Below are positions 1 through 14,100 of a stretch of 64,000 nucleotides of DNA, one piece after another. Source of the DNA: Holothuria scabra (Eukaryota; Echinodermata; Holothuroidea; Aspidochirotida; Holothuriidae). Position 1 is the stretch's first letter; each line of letters begins with the position of its first letter. Location of the stretch: the NCBI GenBank assembly GCA_037179385.1, contig CM074195.1, forward strand, positions 13,181,887 to 13,245,886, given 5' to 3'. The notes below the pieces were generated by a model that was not told the origin of the DNA, ran no database searches, and was given only the letters and a program-made list of their open reading frames with translations. Position numbers and translations under genes: made by a program.

Positions 1-3000
1 TCCAAAACCATATGGTATGATATGACTGAAAAGGGATATTCCGTACAGTCTGCTACGCAGGCAACCCCTTAACCTGCTGTAGCTTTTGATAACAATTAGG
101 TAGTACCCCTCACAAAATTGCTGACAGACCAGTCACTTTCAGTTCTTCATATCAAGGTTTAAAGAAGCATTCCTACTTTAGTATATCGTTACGCAGCCCT
201 TATTACTGAGGCAAAACTTACAAACTGTGCCAGTTGCCCTAATGTCTCGCAAAAAGTGTATTTGTGAAGGAGACAAATTAGACAAATCATCTGCATATCC
301 GACCGATCCACAAACCACACTGTGCGCATTTGTAGGTGTAAGTTGCTACATGGTATTGTATGCTCTTACCTCCAAAGTGGCGTCATATATATTCATAGTG
401 ACGTCTATTATCAAGTGACCTGAATCGAGCGTGGCCATATCAAACGCATTTACGTTGTACAGACTAGTGACTACAGAGAAAATTTTGCGTCCGTGGCATC
501 CGTTCTTTCATTTTCCCTTTTTTTGTAACATCGTAGCATCTATACTCCTATCGGTGTCGGTATGATAATGTCAGTTGATTGTTGGTTTTGAGATCACGTG
601 GTATAAGGTGGTAGGTTGGGATCTCACTGCAACGATTGTATATATACATCCCCATATACCCCCTATAAAACATATACCCCCATATACCATCCCCTATGAA
701 CCAACCAAACAAACAAATAAACAACAAAAGGTATTCCTTCAATCAAATTCCATGACTAAGCAATATTGCTTGAAGTTATGAAGAGAAGATTGACTTTACC
801 CCTTTAGGGATCATGTTATTTCGAAAATCCGTGTTTGTCAAATTGAAACTGCAGTTTTAGTCAATAGACTGTTCCAACAATTTCTAAACTAGCCTTCTTG
901 AATATCATAATTACTCTCAGTACCAATGAACGCTTCGGAAGCGTACTTCTATGTATGAATATTTACTTATCAGAACGCGCCTTTTAAATACCTTTTGTTG
1001 GAGTTTATATCTTTGTATTATAGCGAAATGTGAAAGGAAACCTTTGAGTCAATCAATCATTCCCCGCGACAGCAAAATGCACACAAACTTTTGAAGTTCT
1101 TTAAAAGCGTTTTCAGTCGAAGGCCGTAGTAATAGATTGACTAACATCTCAGCCTGGAGAGAACCGATCAATTTTCATAAGCAATATTGATCATTGTTTC
1201 GTCATCATTGACGGGAGAGTAGTATGACAACCGTTGTAAAATCGAATAGTATACTATGATAATATGAAGCCCACAATTAATAACGTGACGGACAAAAGGA
1301 GTAGAGTGCTATGTAATCTTGCATAGGCTTATGTTTATAAAAGAGTGACGAACAAAGGAAACCTAACACATGAAAAAATCGATTCTTTTTGTTTCTGCTC
1401 GTTCTTTTGAATTGTGCACGAACAAATAAACGACACTGAAGAATCGCTAGACTGGGAGAATAAAGAATTCCGCATGGAATTAATTTTACTGTGCACATTT
1501 TCTACCTCAGAAGAAAATTTCCCTCAACTTGTTAAAAGGGAAACTATACACCACGCTAGCTATGTGAAACATTTACGCTAAGAAGCAACATTTGTTCCTG
1601 CATGGCCGACATTGAAACGATATCTGGACACGAGCGATAAATAACATCCAGACGCCATCCAGAAATCTGTCAGGGAGGGGCGATACCTAAAGATAAACTA
1701 CTGTAAGCCTATTATGCATATCGCCATCCTCGTCCCGAAGCCTACAGAAAATTTTGGCCGAAAGTGCCTTCCATATTTCTTAAGATGGCACTTTCCGGAC
1801 TTATTTACCGCATATGAATAGGGGAATACAAGCGATATCATAAAACAATAAAAAGTATGCCTACTTGAATAAATGTTCAAGGAGGAAGGTTGCCCCCTTC
1901 GTCCCCTCTCATCCTCGCTACGCGCCCCAGAGCATCTTACACTGGCTATGTGAAGGCTGGAAGGTCCAAATATCTTATGAAAAATGAATTCGAAATTAAA
2001 ATCGCAACATTATTGTGATTCATAGACACTTTTCCCTTTTACACTTTCCCTCACGCCATCCGCTCAGTAGATTTATTTTTGAGGGAGGGGGAAGGGACTC
2101 AAGGGAGGGGAGTCTTCTGTGAGAGATACCAAGAAAACTGCGGCCCTCTGAAGACACGCAACGATGGGAGCTTGTAGAAATTTACAGAAAAAATGAAAAG
2201 CAATGTTCAAGTTTGGGCTACATTTATCCAGGCGGTGACGAAATGTAGTCTGACCTAGAAGACATGGAAAAACACAGACGAACTGCTATGCCAACATGAC
2301 AAGTTAGTCTACCCTCTTTAGCATTTTCAAATGGGAGGAGAGGGGGGGGGGGAGTATAAAGTAGAGGCGAATGAGATAAAAACATATTGAGGGCCCACTA
2401 ATATCAATGGAATAGTCAGCACCTTTCAGGTTCCAATTGCCTTTTGGATACCATTGTGTTTACCCTAAAAAGGTTTAAACCGAATGCTGGGTAGTGCTGT
2501 ATATGACCTTTGTAGATTGGGTGGTTTTATAAAACATGAACACATCGTATACATTTCTTTGGTAATAGATAACCAACCAGTCGCGTGGCCAAGAAGTCTC
2601 TCAGAAGGACATTCCAAATGTTGAGTGATCGTCGTCCCAAGGCCCATCTTATTTAAAAATGTTTGAAAAATTAGGTATCCTTATCAAATCTGGTGACACA
2701 TATGTATGGAATTGTTTGAAGCAAAGTTTTCTTGAAAATATTTCATGCATCTAACTAAAAATGACATTAGTGAGGGTGGCGTGGGAGATTGCTCCCCCTC
2801 CCGGCTAGTTTACTGTTGAAAACACATTTTATTGAAAATTATTTGACTGCATTCTTGTTGGATTGCAACAAAGATATCCAGCAGTCCAGTTCAAAGAATT
2901 GAGATGGTATGATCTTTTTACACACCCGCCAAGTCACAATAGTTACATCGCGGTTAGTAGTATGGCTTTGTGTGCATAGCATCCGGGTTTTCCCCTCATA

Positions 3001-3434
3001 TTTTGATCTATGAATATTAAAGGAAATAAGATGTCGCCCAATCCAGCTTTAAGTTTCATTATAAAATATCGACCAAATAACTCAGTCTTTTTCATTTCCT
3101 GTTCATGTATTCTTCAACCCTCGTTCCAAAAATACTCTTTTTTATAAAATAAATAGCCTATTACACATTAAAGCCATCACGAGGAGATGCATTATTTATA
3201 CAATTCGGGAACAAAGATATTGTCACATGATTAAAAGAGACGGATCATACACATAACAATGTATATACGTACTTTTATGGAATACAGTCACTACGTATAA
3301 TGTCGGAATAATGATGATCATCATTGGTACCATAAGTACACATTAACTACGTCTCTGTATCTTATAATAGAAGCCATTATCTCCGTGAGGATTGCTCGTT
3401 CACATGAACGATTACCAATTTTGTTTATTTTCAG
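1..3434. other. Non-coding flank upstream of the TRIM gene
   Basis: No convincing coding exon was found on either strand. The open frames here are short and lack recognisable motifs. The stretch has purine-rich, G-run segments (about 2080-2120 and 2340-2352) of the kind scattered through the window. One or more non-coding 5' exons of the TRIM gene probably lie here or further upstream, because a 3' splice site at 3431-3434 precedes the first coding exon, but I cannot place them. Confidence 0.6.
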
Positions 3435-3450
3435 GATTCTTAAACACAAA

Positions 3451-6400
3451 ATGGAACATTTGGAAAAGGAACTGACATGTCCTATCTGCCAAGATTTTTT
3501 CACAAACCCGGTACTGTTACCATGCCAACACAATATTTGTCATGGATGTATCCGACAGAAAATATTCGGCTCTCAGTTATTAAATACGTCTTTTGGCGGC
3601 AGTACGCAATCGATAGATACGAAGTCTTCGGATTCACCACTTGCGTCCCCTTCGTCACCGAACCCGACAAATTCACCGAGATCTGATACCAGTACCCCCA
3701 GAAGTGTGACGTCAGAGGCCAAATCTACCGTATCAAAAAGTAGTGCTGGGCGCAAGTCGCTGCATCGGTCGAAGACTATTTCAGGGAGACCATCAAGTGC
3801 TTTCAACACATCAATCGAGGTTGAACAGGGACGACCGCGAAGAGAATCTTTGGGAAGCGCCAAATCTCCAAGGTAACTGGAATCTAGATTGAACCCATTT
3901 CAAGCTCAAAATTTAAATTTGATCAAGTAGATTTCAATAAGTATTCCCATCTCACAGTTTAGTCAAAGGAAACAAAGATTTTAAAATTGTATTAATCAAA
4001 TCCCTTTTTATTTCATTTGTTACCTAGACGACCTGTTTTGAGCAGAACACAAAGTCAACAAGTGACGTCATTCTATTGTCCGTCTTGTCAAAGTCCACTT
4101 GACCTGGGAGAGAAGGGTATTCGTGGTTTGTACCGAAATTTTGCTTTGGAAGCAATCGTTGATAGGTCAGTATCAAAAAAGTGACAGAAAAAAGTGCACT
4201 TAAGTCTAAAATTTTTAAAATATTTATTTTAAACGTTGCAAAATAAATCTCATTCATCCAACTCCCATCGTCATAGCTTACATAATTGCTGAGATATTTA
4301 ATATTGAAATTTATTTACTTTATCAAAATTCCATTTCATAATGTTTTATCACTCTTGTTGTGCAATTCCCTTTATTCTTTATTCAATTCCCTTTGAAAGT
4401 GAAAATGTTTATATGACCTTGAATACCTCATATTTTTTTGCATGGCATGTTGCACAGACAAGGTTTGCACAATCACATTATCTCATATCAGTAAGAATGC
4501 TGTCTTATATTGTCAAAAGGTTCAATAGCTTTCAGAAAAACAAGAAATACAAAGACTGCAATTTGAGTAGTATAACAATGACATCACAAATTATTGCACA
4601 ACGTACCATTGTGAATTGAGTGAATAAACTTAAACATTTATACCTCAGCACAGAAATGCCCCATAAAGATGAAAGTTGAACCGTTTCAATTCACTTTTTA
4701 TGCTCTATTATATATATTTTTGAAATTTTAGACCTGAGGTACACTTGTAAGATATTTCACAGACTTGATTCTTGTAGCCATAATAAAATTATAGAAAACG
4801 GGTCCGGCACTGGCAATGTACAGGGAATTTACTGCAACGAGGTCAAAAAAGAAGCAGCCTTCCCTATTACGACACTTTAAATTTCTTAGCCATGTACACT
4901 GTTTAGATTTCTAACGAATTGGGTATGAGGGGGGGGGGGGGCTATTCAACCCCATGGGAGGGGAGGGGATAAAGATGGTCAAATACGAACACGTGATTGA
5001 CATTGGCGATGGATTATCTACAAAACACTTTCATAAGAGCACACCCCTTTCATGCCCCATCCTGCTAAAAATACATCCCACACACACACACTTACACACG
5101 CACACAATCATATTTTAAAAAATCTATACGCGTTGCATGCATGTTTAAAAGTAGTCAACAAAATGTTACATACTTAACTGGGTCGTTGTACTTCGTACTC
5201 GTTATGTTTTTAAAACTTATTTTACCTCTGGCAATATTTCTGATCCTTCATGAGTGGGTTGTGTTTGGGAAAATCTCATTTGTTTCACTTGTTTTTATTA
5301 AATATTTTCATTCAGAATGGAAGAATTTCAATTCAGCCTTAAAGGGCATCTTTGACTTTTTTCTTTCTCAGACGGCTAGTCTCACCCATTTGACCCTATT
5401 GTTCTGCGATTGACGAACTCGACAGAACAGAAAAATGTCCTCACACAACATTTTTCTTCAATAATAGTTCACCACTTAAACTGTACGCTTACGCTCTAGG
5501 TCAATTAAATCTGCATTTAATAAACTTTTATTTGAGAAATTAGATATTCAACAGGGTGATCGTATAGGCCTGTTTTGAAAAGAAGAAAAGCAAAAGATAC
5601 GTGTCCATTATCAAGTAAAATATTTGAGGGGGGAGGGTGTGCAGTAACTTTGGAGGGAAGAATTTTCTTAGTGGGAGGTACGTACTTCAATGCCATACTT
5701 TAATGCAGTATAAAGGCGGCTATAAGTCTACATTTTCTAAGGGGAGCCGTCCTTTCCTCTCCCCTATAGGAGTTTAAGAATTAAACTCTTAATCCAAGAT
5801 TGGTGATGGGGAAGGGTAAACAGGTATTCTGACATATCATGAGTAACGCAACTTCTGAAATCACAGGTAGCAACCTGAGGTCCTGAGGCTATCGCCAGTA
5901 TAGCTGACATATAGTATATTGCACGCACTCAGAGCACGTACGTCAATAGAAGAACGCACATTCGAGACCTGCTACGAAGGTACCGAATTCTAAGGAATAC
6001 GCCCCTTCTTTTTAACTTGCATAATTTTCCAACGTTAAAGTTATTCCATGTGTTTTAATCTGATTTTTGTTAGAAGAATATGCAAGCCCCCCCCCCCCCC
6101 CGACACTTTTCGAAATTCTGAAGTAAATCTGTAATCTGGGTATTTTTCCAATTGTTAATACTTCTCTTTTTCAGATTTAAGTTGGAGGTAAAAAAGGCAA
6201 TGAGCGTACCATGTGGTTCTTGTAAAAAGTCTCCCGCCCTTGACGCCACCAAGAGTTGTCTTGACTGCAAAGCGAGCTTTTGCAACGAATGTTTCAAACG
6301 AGTTCACCCATGGGGTACCGGTAGGGCGCAGCATGTGTTCATCGGACCCACCCATAATTACAGACCAAAGGTAAGCGATGACATAACAACAGTGGGGGCT

Positions 6401-9400
6401 GGCATGGCATTAAATCTCTGGAAGTTTGTCAGTGGGAATAGGTTCACGGCAAAGCTTTGTTGGATCACACCTCCCTGGTCCAACCCACCCTCACACCACC
6501 AAAACGCACCCACACGTACCTCAGTTTGTTCAGTTTGTAAAAATGCATTTTTTTTACTAGATGTTGCTGAAGAAAGCAACATATTTCTTAGTAGATTGTA
6601 GTATGACATATTCTGTTATTTTCCAAAGTTCTGCGTTCAGTTGTAGAACTAAGTGCATGCAGAGCGACGTACGATTCCCAAATATCTCATTTTATTTTCA
6701 GGCACTTATGTGTACAGACCACCCCGACGAAAAAGTTACAATGTACTGTGAAGGATGCAAGAAACCAATATGTCACCTCTGCAAGTTCACCGGTAATCAC
6801 ACACAACACAAAATATCCGTCATTGAAAGAAAATATTCCGTCTTACGGGTAAGCCAATTTTAAGTTCACAGCAAAAAAAACCTTGCAAACCCATCTCATT
6901 TGTTATATCTCTCTTACTACCCTCCATCTTGGTATCGTGTTAATTAAAAATCTCTCACTCTTTTTTATTTTATTTGTTCAGGAGAAACTGGAGCATATTT
7001 TAAGTGCAATTCAAGAGAGACAGGCAGCTCTTCTTGCAAAGATGAACAGACTCAAAGAATTAAAGGAAGATACCGAGGTAAGGTGATATCTAGCAAATGT
7101 CTCTCCGTAGTTCTTGACACTCAGAGTAAAGTTGCTCAGGTCAAGTGGAGCTTCGATGCAGAACGGAAAAACAGAATTTGGGGATTTATATTCCAGGTCA
7201 AAAAATGGCCTTGTCCCTGCTATCACTACAATAATTGGATTGCATAGGACTTGCTGTAATCACTTTTCTAAGGCTTTATGTGTATTCCTTATTTTTAATT
7301 CCCCTTAATCTTTCTTGCACTCTTCCTATCTTTAGTTATTTACAGTTCTTTTTCTGTGATGCCATAAAGGCTGAAAGGAACAATGGTACATCTATGAACA
7401 GTTAAAGAAACTGGACATTACAAAAATGACGATGGTCCATGTCTGTGGCTATTAGGTATTAAAAGAGATAGGTGAACCATATGCACAGTATTTGTTTCGT
7501 AATATTGGTGTTTTTATATGCTGGCTTAATAATCCATTGTAGGAGTTGTTACCCTGGACTTCTCATACGTATGGATAGAGGATCACGTGACCAACAAGGT
7601 TACGACCCACCACAAATGCAGGCTTGAAGCTACTGTCCTTTGCTTCTTTTAGGATTAATTTGTAACATTCCCGACAAAATACAACGTTAATGGAATAACA
7701 GTTTTACAGTCTGTTGAATTAAACTTGTAGCCATTTTGGAAAGCTAGTAAGCTGTTAAACTTGCACGTAAAATGGCAACACATTGCGCTTAGGACGTTAG
7801 TGCAATGTGCCCTGTCTATGTATACAAGAAGTGCATGGTTGGCATCAAATGTCACCGTATTGTACAAAACGAGCTGCCATAACCATATTTTAGTATCGTC
7901 ACTTTCACCAGAAAAATAACAAAATGTGTGTAATCGTCAGCCAGGTTAGCAGCAGTTTGAGGACATTTTCTCACATTTCAATACTAACAAGATTGCTGTA
8001 CTAGTTCGTGATCATTGATTTTGCAATCTAAAGGAAGTTTTTTCAGTAGGAAAATTTAATGGATATATTGGGTAAGTACATGACGGTATGGACGATATAG
8101 AAAATGGGAGGGATGGCGGAGGTTCCATTGACGTCACAAACGAGACCAGCACGGTATTTATCATACAGTAGTATACTAATAATGGATAGCATTGTTACTT
8201 GACAGAGAGCTGGAACGAAAGCCCAAGAAGAGTTATCAACAGTGACAGATTCAATCGTGACGAAGATGAGAAACAGAGAGGCTTCCTTGTCTGGCGTGGT
8301 CGAGGAGGAGGTTGGGACCAAGGTGGCCGATGTCGAGATGCAAATACAACAAATGCATACGTCACTCAGTGAATGTGGCGTCGCTGATCTTGCTCGTGAA
8401 ATGCTTCGAGAAACTGATAAGGCTTGCTTCATTCAAGCAGTGAAACCTCTCTTTGGGAGGTAAGCCTCTAAATCTTTTTGGTAAAATCTGTAACCCTCTA
8501 TAAGGGCTACTGGCCTGCACAGATATCCCTCCATATAATAGCAAAAAGCCTGACAAAATAGTTAAATTAAAAATAAAAAATAATAAATGTTAATCCACTC
8601 GGATAATGTCTCACAAGTATCAACGAGTTTGTTTCAATTATTTATTTTATAATTGTATTAAGTTTTATAAATTTAATAATCAAACACGAGGCCCCTAACA
8701 TTTTTTTTCTAAATTTTGAGGTGTAAAAGTACGCATTAGCTTTATGCCCCCAGGTGCCTTTGTTTGAAATATCGAATAACTGCAATTGATTTGGTACTTG
8801 TGACACTTAATTTTATCGTGTGCGTCCGACGTACCTGTGCATTTAAAGTTAGCCTCTCTTTGAGACCATATTGCGTGTCGAAAACTGAACCACAAGAGAA
8901 GTTGAAATAAGAACTGCAAAACTCGAGAGACAGTGTTATTCACAACTGATAAATTAATATTCATGAAATTAATTTGCATGTCATGTCAAACATGTTTATA
9001 TTGCGTAAAGAATGGAATGTTCTTCCTTTTTATCTTATCAACAGATTAACTGAAGTCGCGAAGAAATTAAAAGAGGTTGATATTCCCTCTAATGAAGAAC
9101 AATATGTCCCTGTTTTTCAGCTCGTAGTCGATGACGCACTCAATAATGAGGCCAGGGTGAGATTTCTTGAAGGTAAATCTACAATTCTGTTGTATTTAAT
9201 ATTACACTATTTAGCTACCAGTGAAGGAAGTGGGAACATTACTTAAATTTTGATAACCGCAGTTGTGGAAATCATTCGTTCACTTTCAACCATGAGACAC
9301 AGCTGCTCAGTAGCTTATAGCCAGAAGGTGTCATTGAGCAATGCCCATCATTGATAACATTATATTTAAGTTCCTAGTTATACGTAAGAACCGTATTGTA

Positions 9401-11169
9401 CGCAAACTTTTGCTTTAAAAGTTAACTCATTTTGCACCAGATATAAGGACACCCTATTTTTCGCAACATACCGGTACTGCATGACCCATCCCGAGAGAAA
9501 TACTTGCAACTGTACCATCTCTCATCCAGTCGAAAAGAGAACATCGGTCAGCAGACCTGAGTTTGTAAGGTGAAGCAAGCCAATCACAGGGCTACGAATC
9601 CTTTTGAAGAAAATTGTCAGGAACTTTTTAACTTTTTCTACGATTTTAAAAAACGCCAGAATTTTTTTTTTGTTTCTTTAGGTGAAAACCTAACCTAACA
9701 TATATACAATTGCAAAGAATAACTTTTCTTCTTTTCTAAAGAAAAGGGAATGTTGGGTAATTTGTGATGTCACGTAAGCAATGCTTTGTTTTCCCTTGTG
9801 ATATTCCATTCCATCACGAATTTTGAATCAAAATACTGCTTTCTTTTATTTAACAGCTCCTGCAGCGCCCTCGTTCGACCGATCAAAATGTAGGAGCTAC
9901 GATGGAACTCTCCTCAGCTGGAATGCACCCCTCGGAGTGGACGCTGTTGATTCGTATATTCTTGAGTATCGAAAGCAAACTGAAGATAAAAGGTCTCCCA
10001 GGCCTACGACTCTACGTATTGGCGTCGATGACGTTATAAAAGACCACAATGATTGGTATTCAGTGCACGGTATTACCAAGACGTATTACGTCATTGAGGA
10101 TTTGGACGTCAAGTCATGCTATCAATTTAGAGTGAGGGCGACAAATCGAAAAGGAAATGGACCCCACAGCGAGTGTCTGACATTACATACACCTCCAGCC
10201 ACTGGTAAAGATTAAACAATTAAATGATCACAAATATCAATTGCAACATTGCCTATTTAGATTTCTTCACCTTGCTACAATATTTTCTGAAGAAACTGCC
10301 CCTTAAAAGGTTAATGAAATCACAACTTTGTCGAGATATTTGCTTGGTTACACTGGATATCTGGTATGAAGACTTTTAAAAAAGAAAGGCTGTTAATTGA
10401 TAATATCTGTAAGCTTGTGTAGCATTTCAATAATATGAAGACACAAAAAATGTTTCTGTTCATCATTTTCTCCACAGTTCCTGCCATTCGGTGGTTGACG
10501 TCACAATGTAAGCGTAACCAGTCCGTGGTTAATATTTCCCAAGATGGACTATCTGTCGATGTACGTCAAAATTTCCGCACACTTAAATTAGATCCGTCCT
10601 CACCAATGATTATGCATCCACTTCACTTGATTGGTGATAAAAGGCTTCCAGCAACCAACCACTACTGGGAAATAAAATTCGAAGCTACCCAATCTATTTT
10701 GTATATCGGCGTTGTTGGTGATGAGTCTGCGCAGAAACTGCGATGCCGTAGCAACGAAACTGAACATGGCGACCATGACAGCGGTCATGACAGTGCAGAC
10801 GATTTAGACATTGCGGACAATCAATTAAACTATGCTTCATGTATCACCATTGGCAACGGAAAAGTTTGTAACCATGGCAACAAGAAAGGTCGAAAACTTG
10901 GAAACAGAGACATTTCAGCAATAGGGATGTTGCTCGATTGTCATGAAGGACGTATTACGTACACGGATTTAATGGATGGTAGTGTTCTATCTGGACAGAA
11001 ATGTGTAGTAGAGGGCGCCGTTCCTGCTGTTACAATATTTGGTCAAGGTCGTGTTCAAGTGAATTCTGTACATTTCGATTCACATCTTGAGTCAGAAATT
11101 GCCGCGATTGACAATAATAATGTGTTGTGTTGTAACAAAAATATCAATCGGGAAGATGTTACAGTTTAA
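3451..11169 (+). CDS. TRIM36-like: TRIM36/TRIM46-like E3 ubiquitin ligase (C-I TRIM), nine coding exons
   Basis: Coding exons: 3451-3872, 4028-4165, 6175-6370, 6702-6848, 6982-7077, 8206-8459, 9045-9172, 9857-10204, 10478-11169. All introns are GT...AG, phases join cleanly, and the sum is 2421 nt (806 residues plus TAA). Domains: RING Cys/His at C10, C13, C25, H27, C30, C33, closing at C158/C161 after a Ser/Thr/Pro-rich insert; B-box1 C200-H240; B-box2 C256-H288; coiled coil about 290-395; COS box about 395-455 (REMLRETDKACF); FN3 about 461-576; B30.2/SPRY about 577-780. C-I TRIMs (MID1/2, TRIM9/67, TRIM36/46) bind microtubules through the COS box and ubiquitinate via RING; that role is inferred here. 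An acidic SPRY insert with DSGHDS favours the TRIM36/46 branch. The ATG at 3451 is chosen because the preceding in-frame sequence is the intron's polypyrimidine tract and acceptor. Which vertebrate paralogue is closest is undecided. Confidence 0.93.
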
Positions 11170-14100
11170 ATCGCCATGGTGGAAAAATATCTATGGAGAT
11201 TCCTTCCTTATTGGCCTATGGTAAGAAAGACTCTTTGCAACAATCAGGATGACCATAAAGCCTTAAATTAATGGCAAATTTTACTCTTGAAACAAACCTT
11301 TTACACTTTGTATTCCCGTTTGGTTTGGACAATTTTCAACCATCCAACTGAAACATTTGAAGATATCCCCTCAGTGCAAGAGGCGGTACATTTTTATTGC
11401 ACTAAAGTTATATGTTAGTTTGTAAATATTAATTCCCGAATTTAATGTCTTAACCGATGTCCATAGTCTTTCATACTTTCATAGAGCCTAAATTAACAAT
11501 ATATAAATGCAGCCGTTTGTAGTGACTTGCCAAAAATAGGTCATGATGGCGTACAAATATAGGGGCGTACATTCATTTCTCGGAGGAAAAAACAAAAGAG
11601 GTTTGATAAGTGAACAATGCGATTGGTTTTAAACATCTATTGTCAGTTTTAGTCTGCGTTAGCCTGTTTTAATGTATTGCCATTGTTCAGTTTGTAACTC
11701 TTTTTTTTTTTAAATAATTTGATGCAATATTTTGTAGATGCGTGTGGTAAGTGCTGGAAATTTTAACAGAAAAATCCAATGAGACGTAATTAATTTGAAG
11801 TGACAAGATAGTTAAGTGCTCTAGCAAGGAACGGCGATAAAACTGGTAGGCCGACCCTTCAATCGCCCCCCCCCCCGTGCTCTCCTTTTCAAACTTTTTT
11901 CGAAGTGATGTTTCAAAGCATTTCCTTAAATTTCTGAACGTTTCTGGCATTCTTACTACTGCTAAATGCAACGGAAGTCAAGACAATTGTATAATAGTTA
12001 TAAAAATCACTGTTTTACCTTGATTTGTACATAAAGTATAACTTTATTTTAGAGGTGGTTTCTATCCATTGTGTGCATTTTATACCTACATTCTCAATAA
12101 AAAAAGGTGTGGTTATTTATTTTAAGCAGGGGGATTTTATTCAGATTTAGCGCTAAGAACAAATTTTATTATAATTTATCACTTTACTTGTCTTGTAAGA
12201 ACATACAAATCTGGCCCGTTTGAAGTATTTTCTACGTGTGATGTTTGTTTTAATAATCTTGCCATATTGTTTCAAGCAATACGTGTTAGTTTAGGTTCTT
12301 TGTTTCCTTCTTTTCTAAGAGTTTAATATTTCCCGCTTAAAATATTATTTCTTTGCGATTATTTTGAGAGTCAAAAACCAAGTTCGATTACATGCGTGGG
12401 TCTTTGCACGATCCATTATGAATTCGTTATGAAAGGGTAAATTACTTTTGGAAGCTTTTGTTGAATAAGTGTTCTAGATATTCATTTGAAGGAAATGTAA
12501 CATTCTGGACATAGACCTTCACCGATGGTGGAGGCTCGATTCCCGGTTTTGATATCGGTATTTGACCAATAACGCGATTAATACAAAGCCGACAATAGTG
12601 CCATCGTCAATCAAGCTTTTTTTCTTACGTGTCTACAGGTTGAAGTGTTTTTATGTTATGTTTGGAGGGAAATAAATTTTACAAAAGATTTTCTCAAATT
12701 TGCAGTTGGCTTGTGAGTCCTTTCTTAATGTAGGACAGCCATCCATGTGCTGTTTGGCCAAGTGAGATTTCGGGACTTTGTTGTTCCAGCGGGATGGTGT
12801 GAAACACGCTCGATATACTATCCGTTGGCACGTAGTGTACTGGGGTTTCCATATCTACGTGCAGCATAAGCCTCAATCAAAGCGCAGCGAACCACTTCAC
12901 TGCGCAAAAATAGGGTGCTCACGCCAATTTATGGTAAATTAAAATACAGTTCTTAACACCAAAGAGGCAGTTAAAAAATACATGCAATCTATAGGGATAA
13001 AACCACAAGTTCGAATATCCTTAGGTCTGGGATGGGTTGAGAGAGGATAGTTTGGCCTACCGGTATTTAAAGTAAATCAAGTTTAGAAAGACATGTGGAA
13101 GTGTTAAACTCGCTTTTTGTAAAACATTCACACGAAAATGCAAAAGAGTATTCCTAAACATCTATCTCTCTAGATATTGTTTTATGTTCCTGACAGTTAG
13201 GGGTATATTGATCTGGTTTGTGGACTGGGGAAAGCATTTTTCAACAACCAGTTGAACCCGAAATCGTGTCCCGGATCGCAGTCGTCTAAACAGTCCAACC
13301 ACCTATATGGAATGCGATTGCACGCCATTAAGCGAACAAATAAACTTCCATACACACATTGAATTTGAAACGCACTGCTTGGTTACTTTGCAATATACCG
13401 ATTAAAATATACGATTAAAAACCGTTACGGTTGATTAGTATGACAAATTCACACAAAGCTGGTATGTCATCCAAAGTCATCTCAAGTAAACTGTGACGAT
13501 GTTTGCTTTGTACTGTTTGCTTCACTCAAACATAAGGGACCACGATCTTTTCTCTAAATACAATTTTTGTTTGCACTTTTTTCACTATTAATTCAACCAC
13601 ACAGTTTACGTTTCGGAGTGATGGCACATTAGAACACAGATGCCATACATGAGATATGTAAATTCGATTCAAACCATTGCTTTTCATGAGAGCTGTAAAA
13701 CGCGTTAAGTTCGAGACGAGGGCTAGAAGTAGCCTAAATGTAGAAGGGGAATTCTTTAGGAGAATGTGTGTAGACTGGGGCTGGTCGAATATGCTGACGG
13801 TATTTCCCACCTGTCGTAAGAGGCGTTTTAAGGAAAGGACTTGCAAAATAATTGAACTCTACTTGAAACCGAACTTGAACCGTACTAAACTTTACCTTTT
13901 AATTAGATGGCGCTATATCACACATACGTGATGTTGGCGTGTCGTTAAATCTAATCTAGCTAAGCAACTTAATAAGGACACTGAAAACTGTTAGCACTTT
14001 TGCCATATATAGCAAAACTCTTTTCCTAGGGAGGTGGGCTGGTAACAATCCAAGCCGTGGCTTGCATGTATCACCCCAAATACAATGATGGACAGTATTC

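Noticed and set aside
3385..3450. Upstream in-frame extension of the first TRIM coding exon
   Set aside because: It would run through a polypyrimidine tract and a consensus AG acceptor, and it begins with GTG. The RING starts right after the ATG at 3451.
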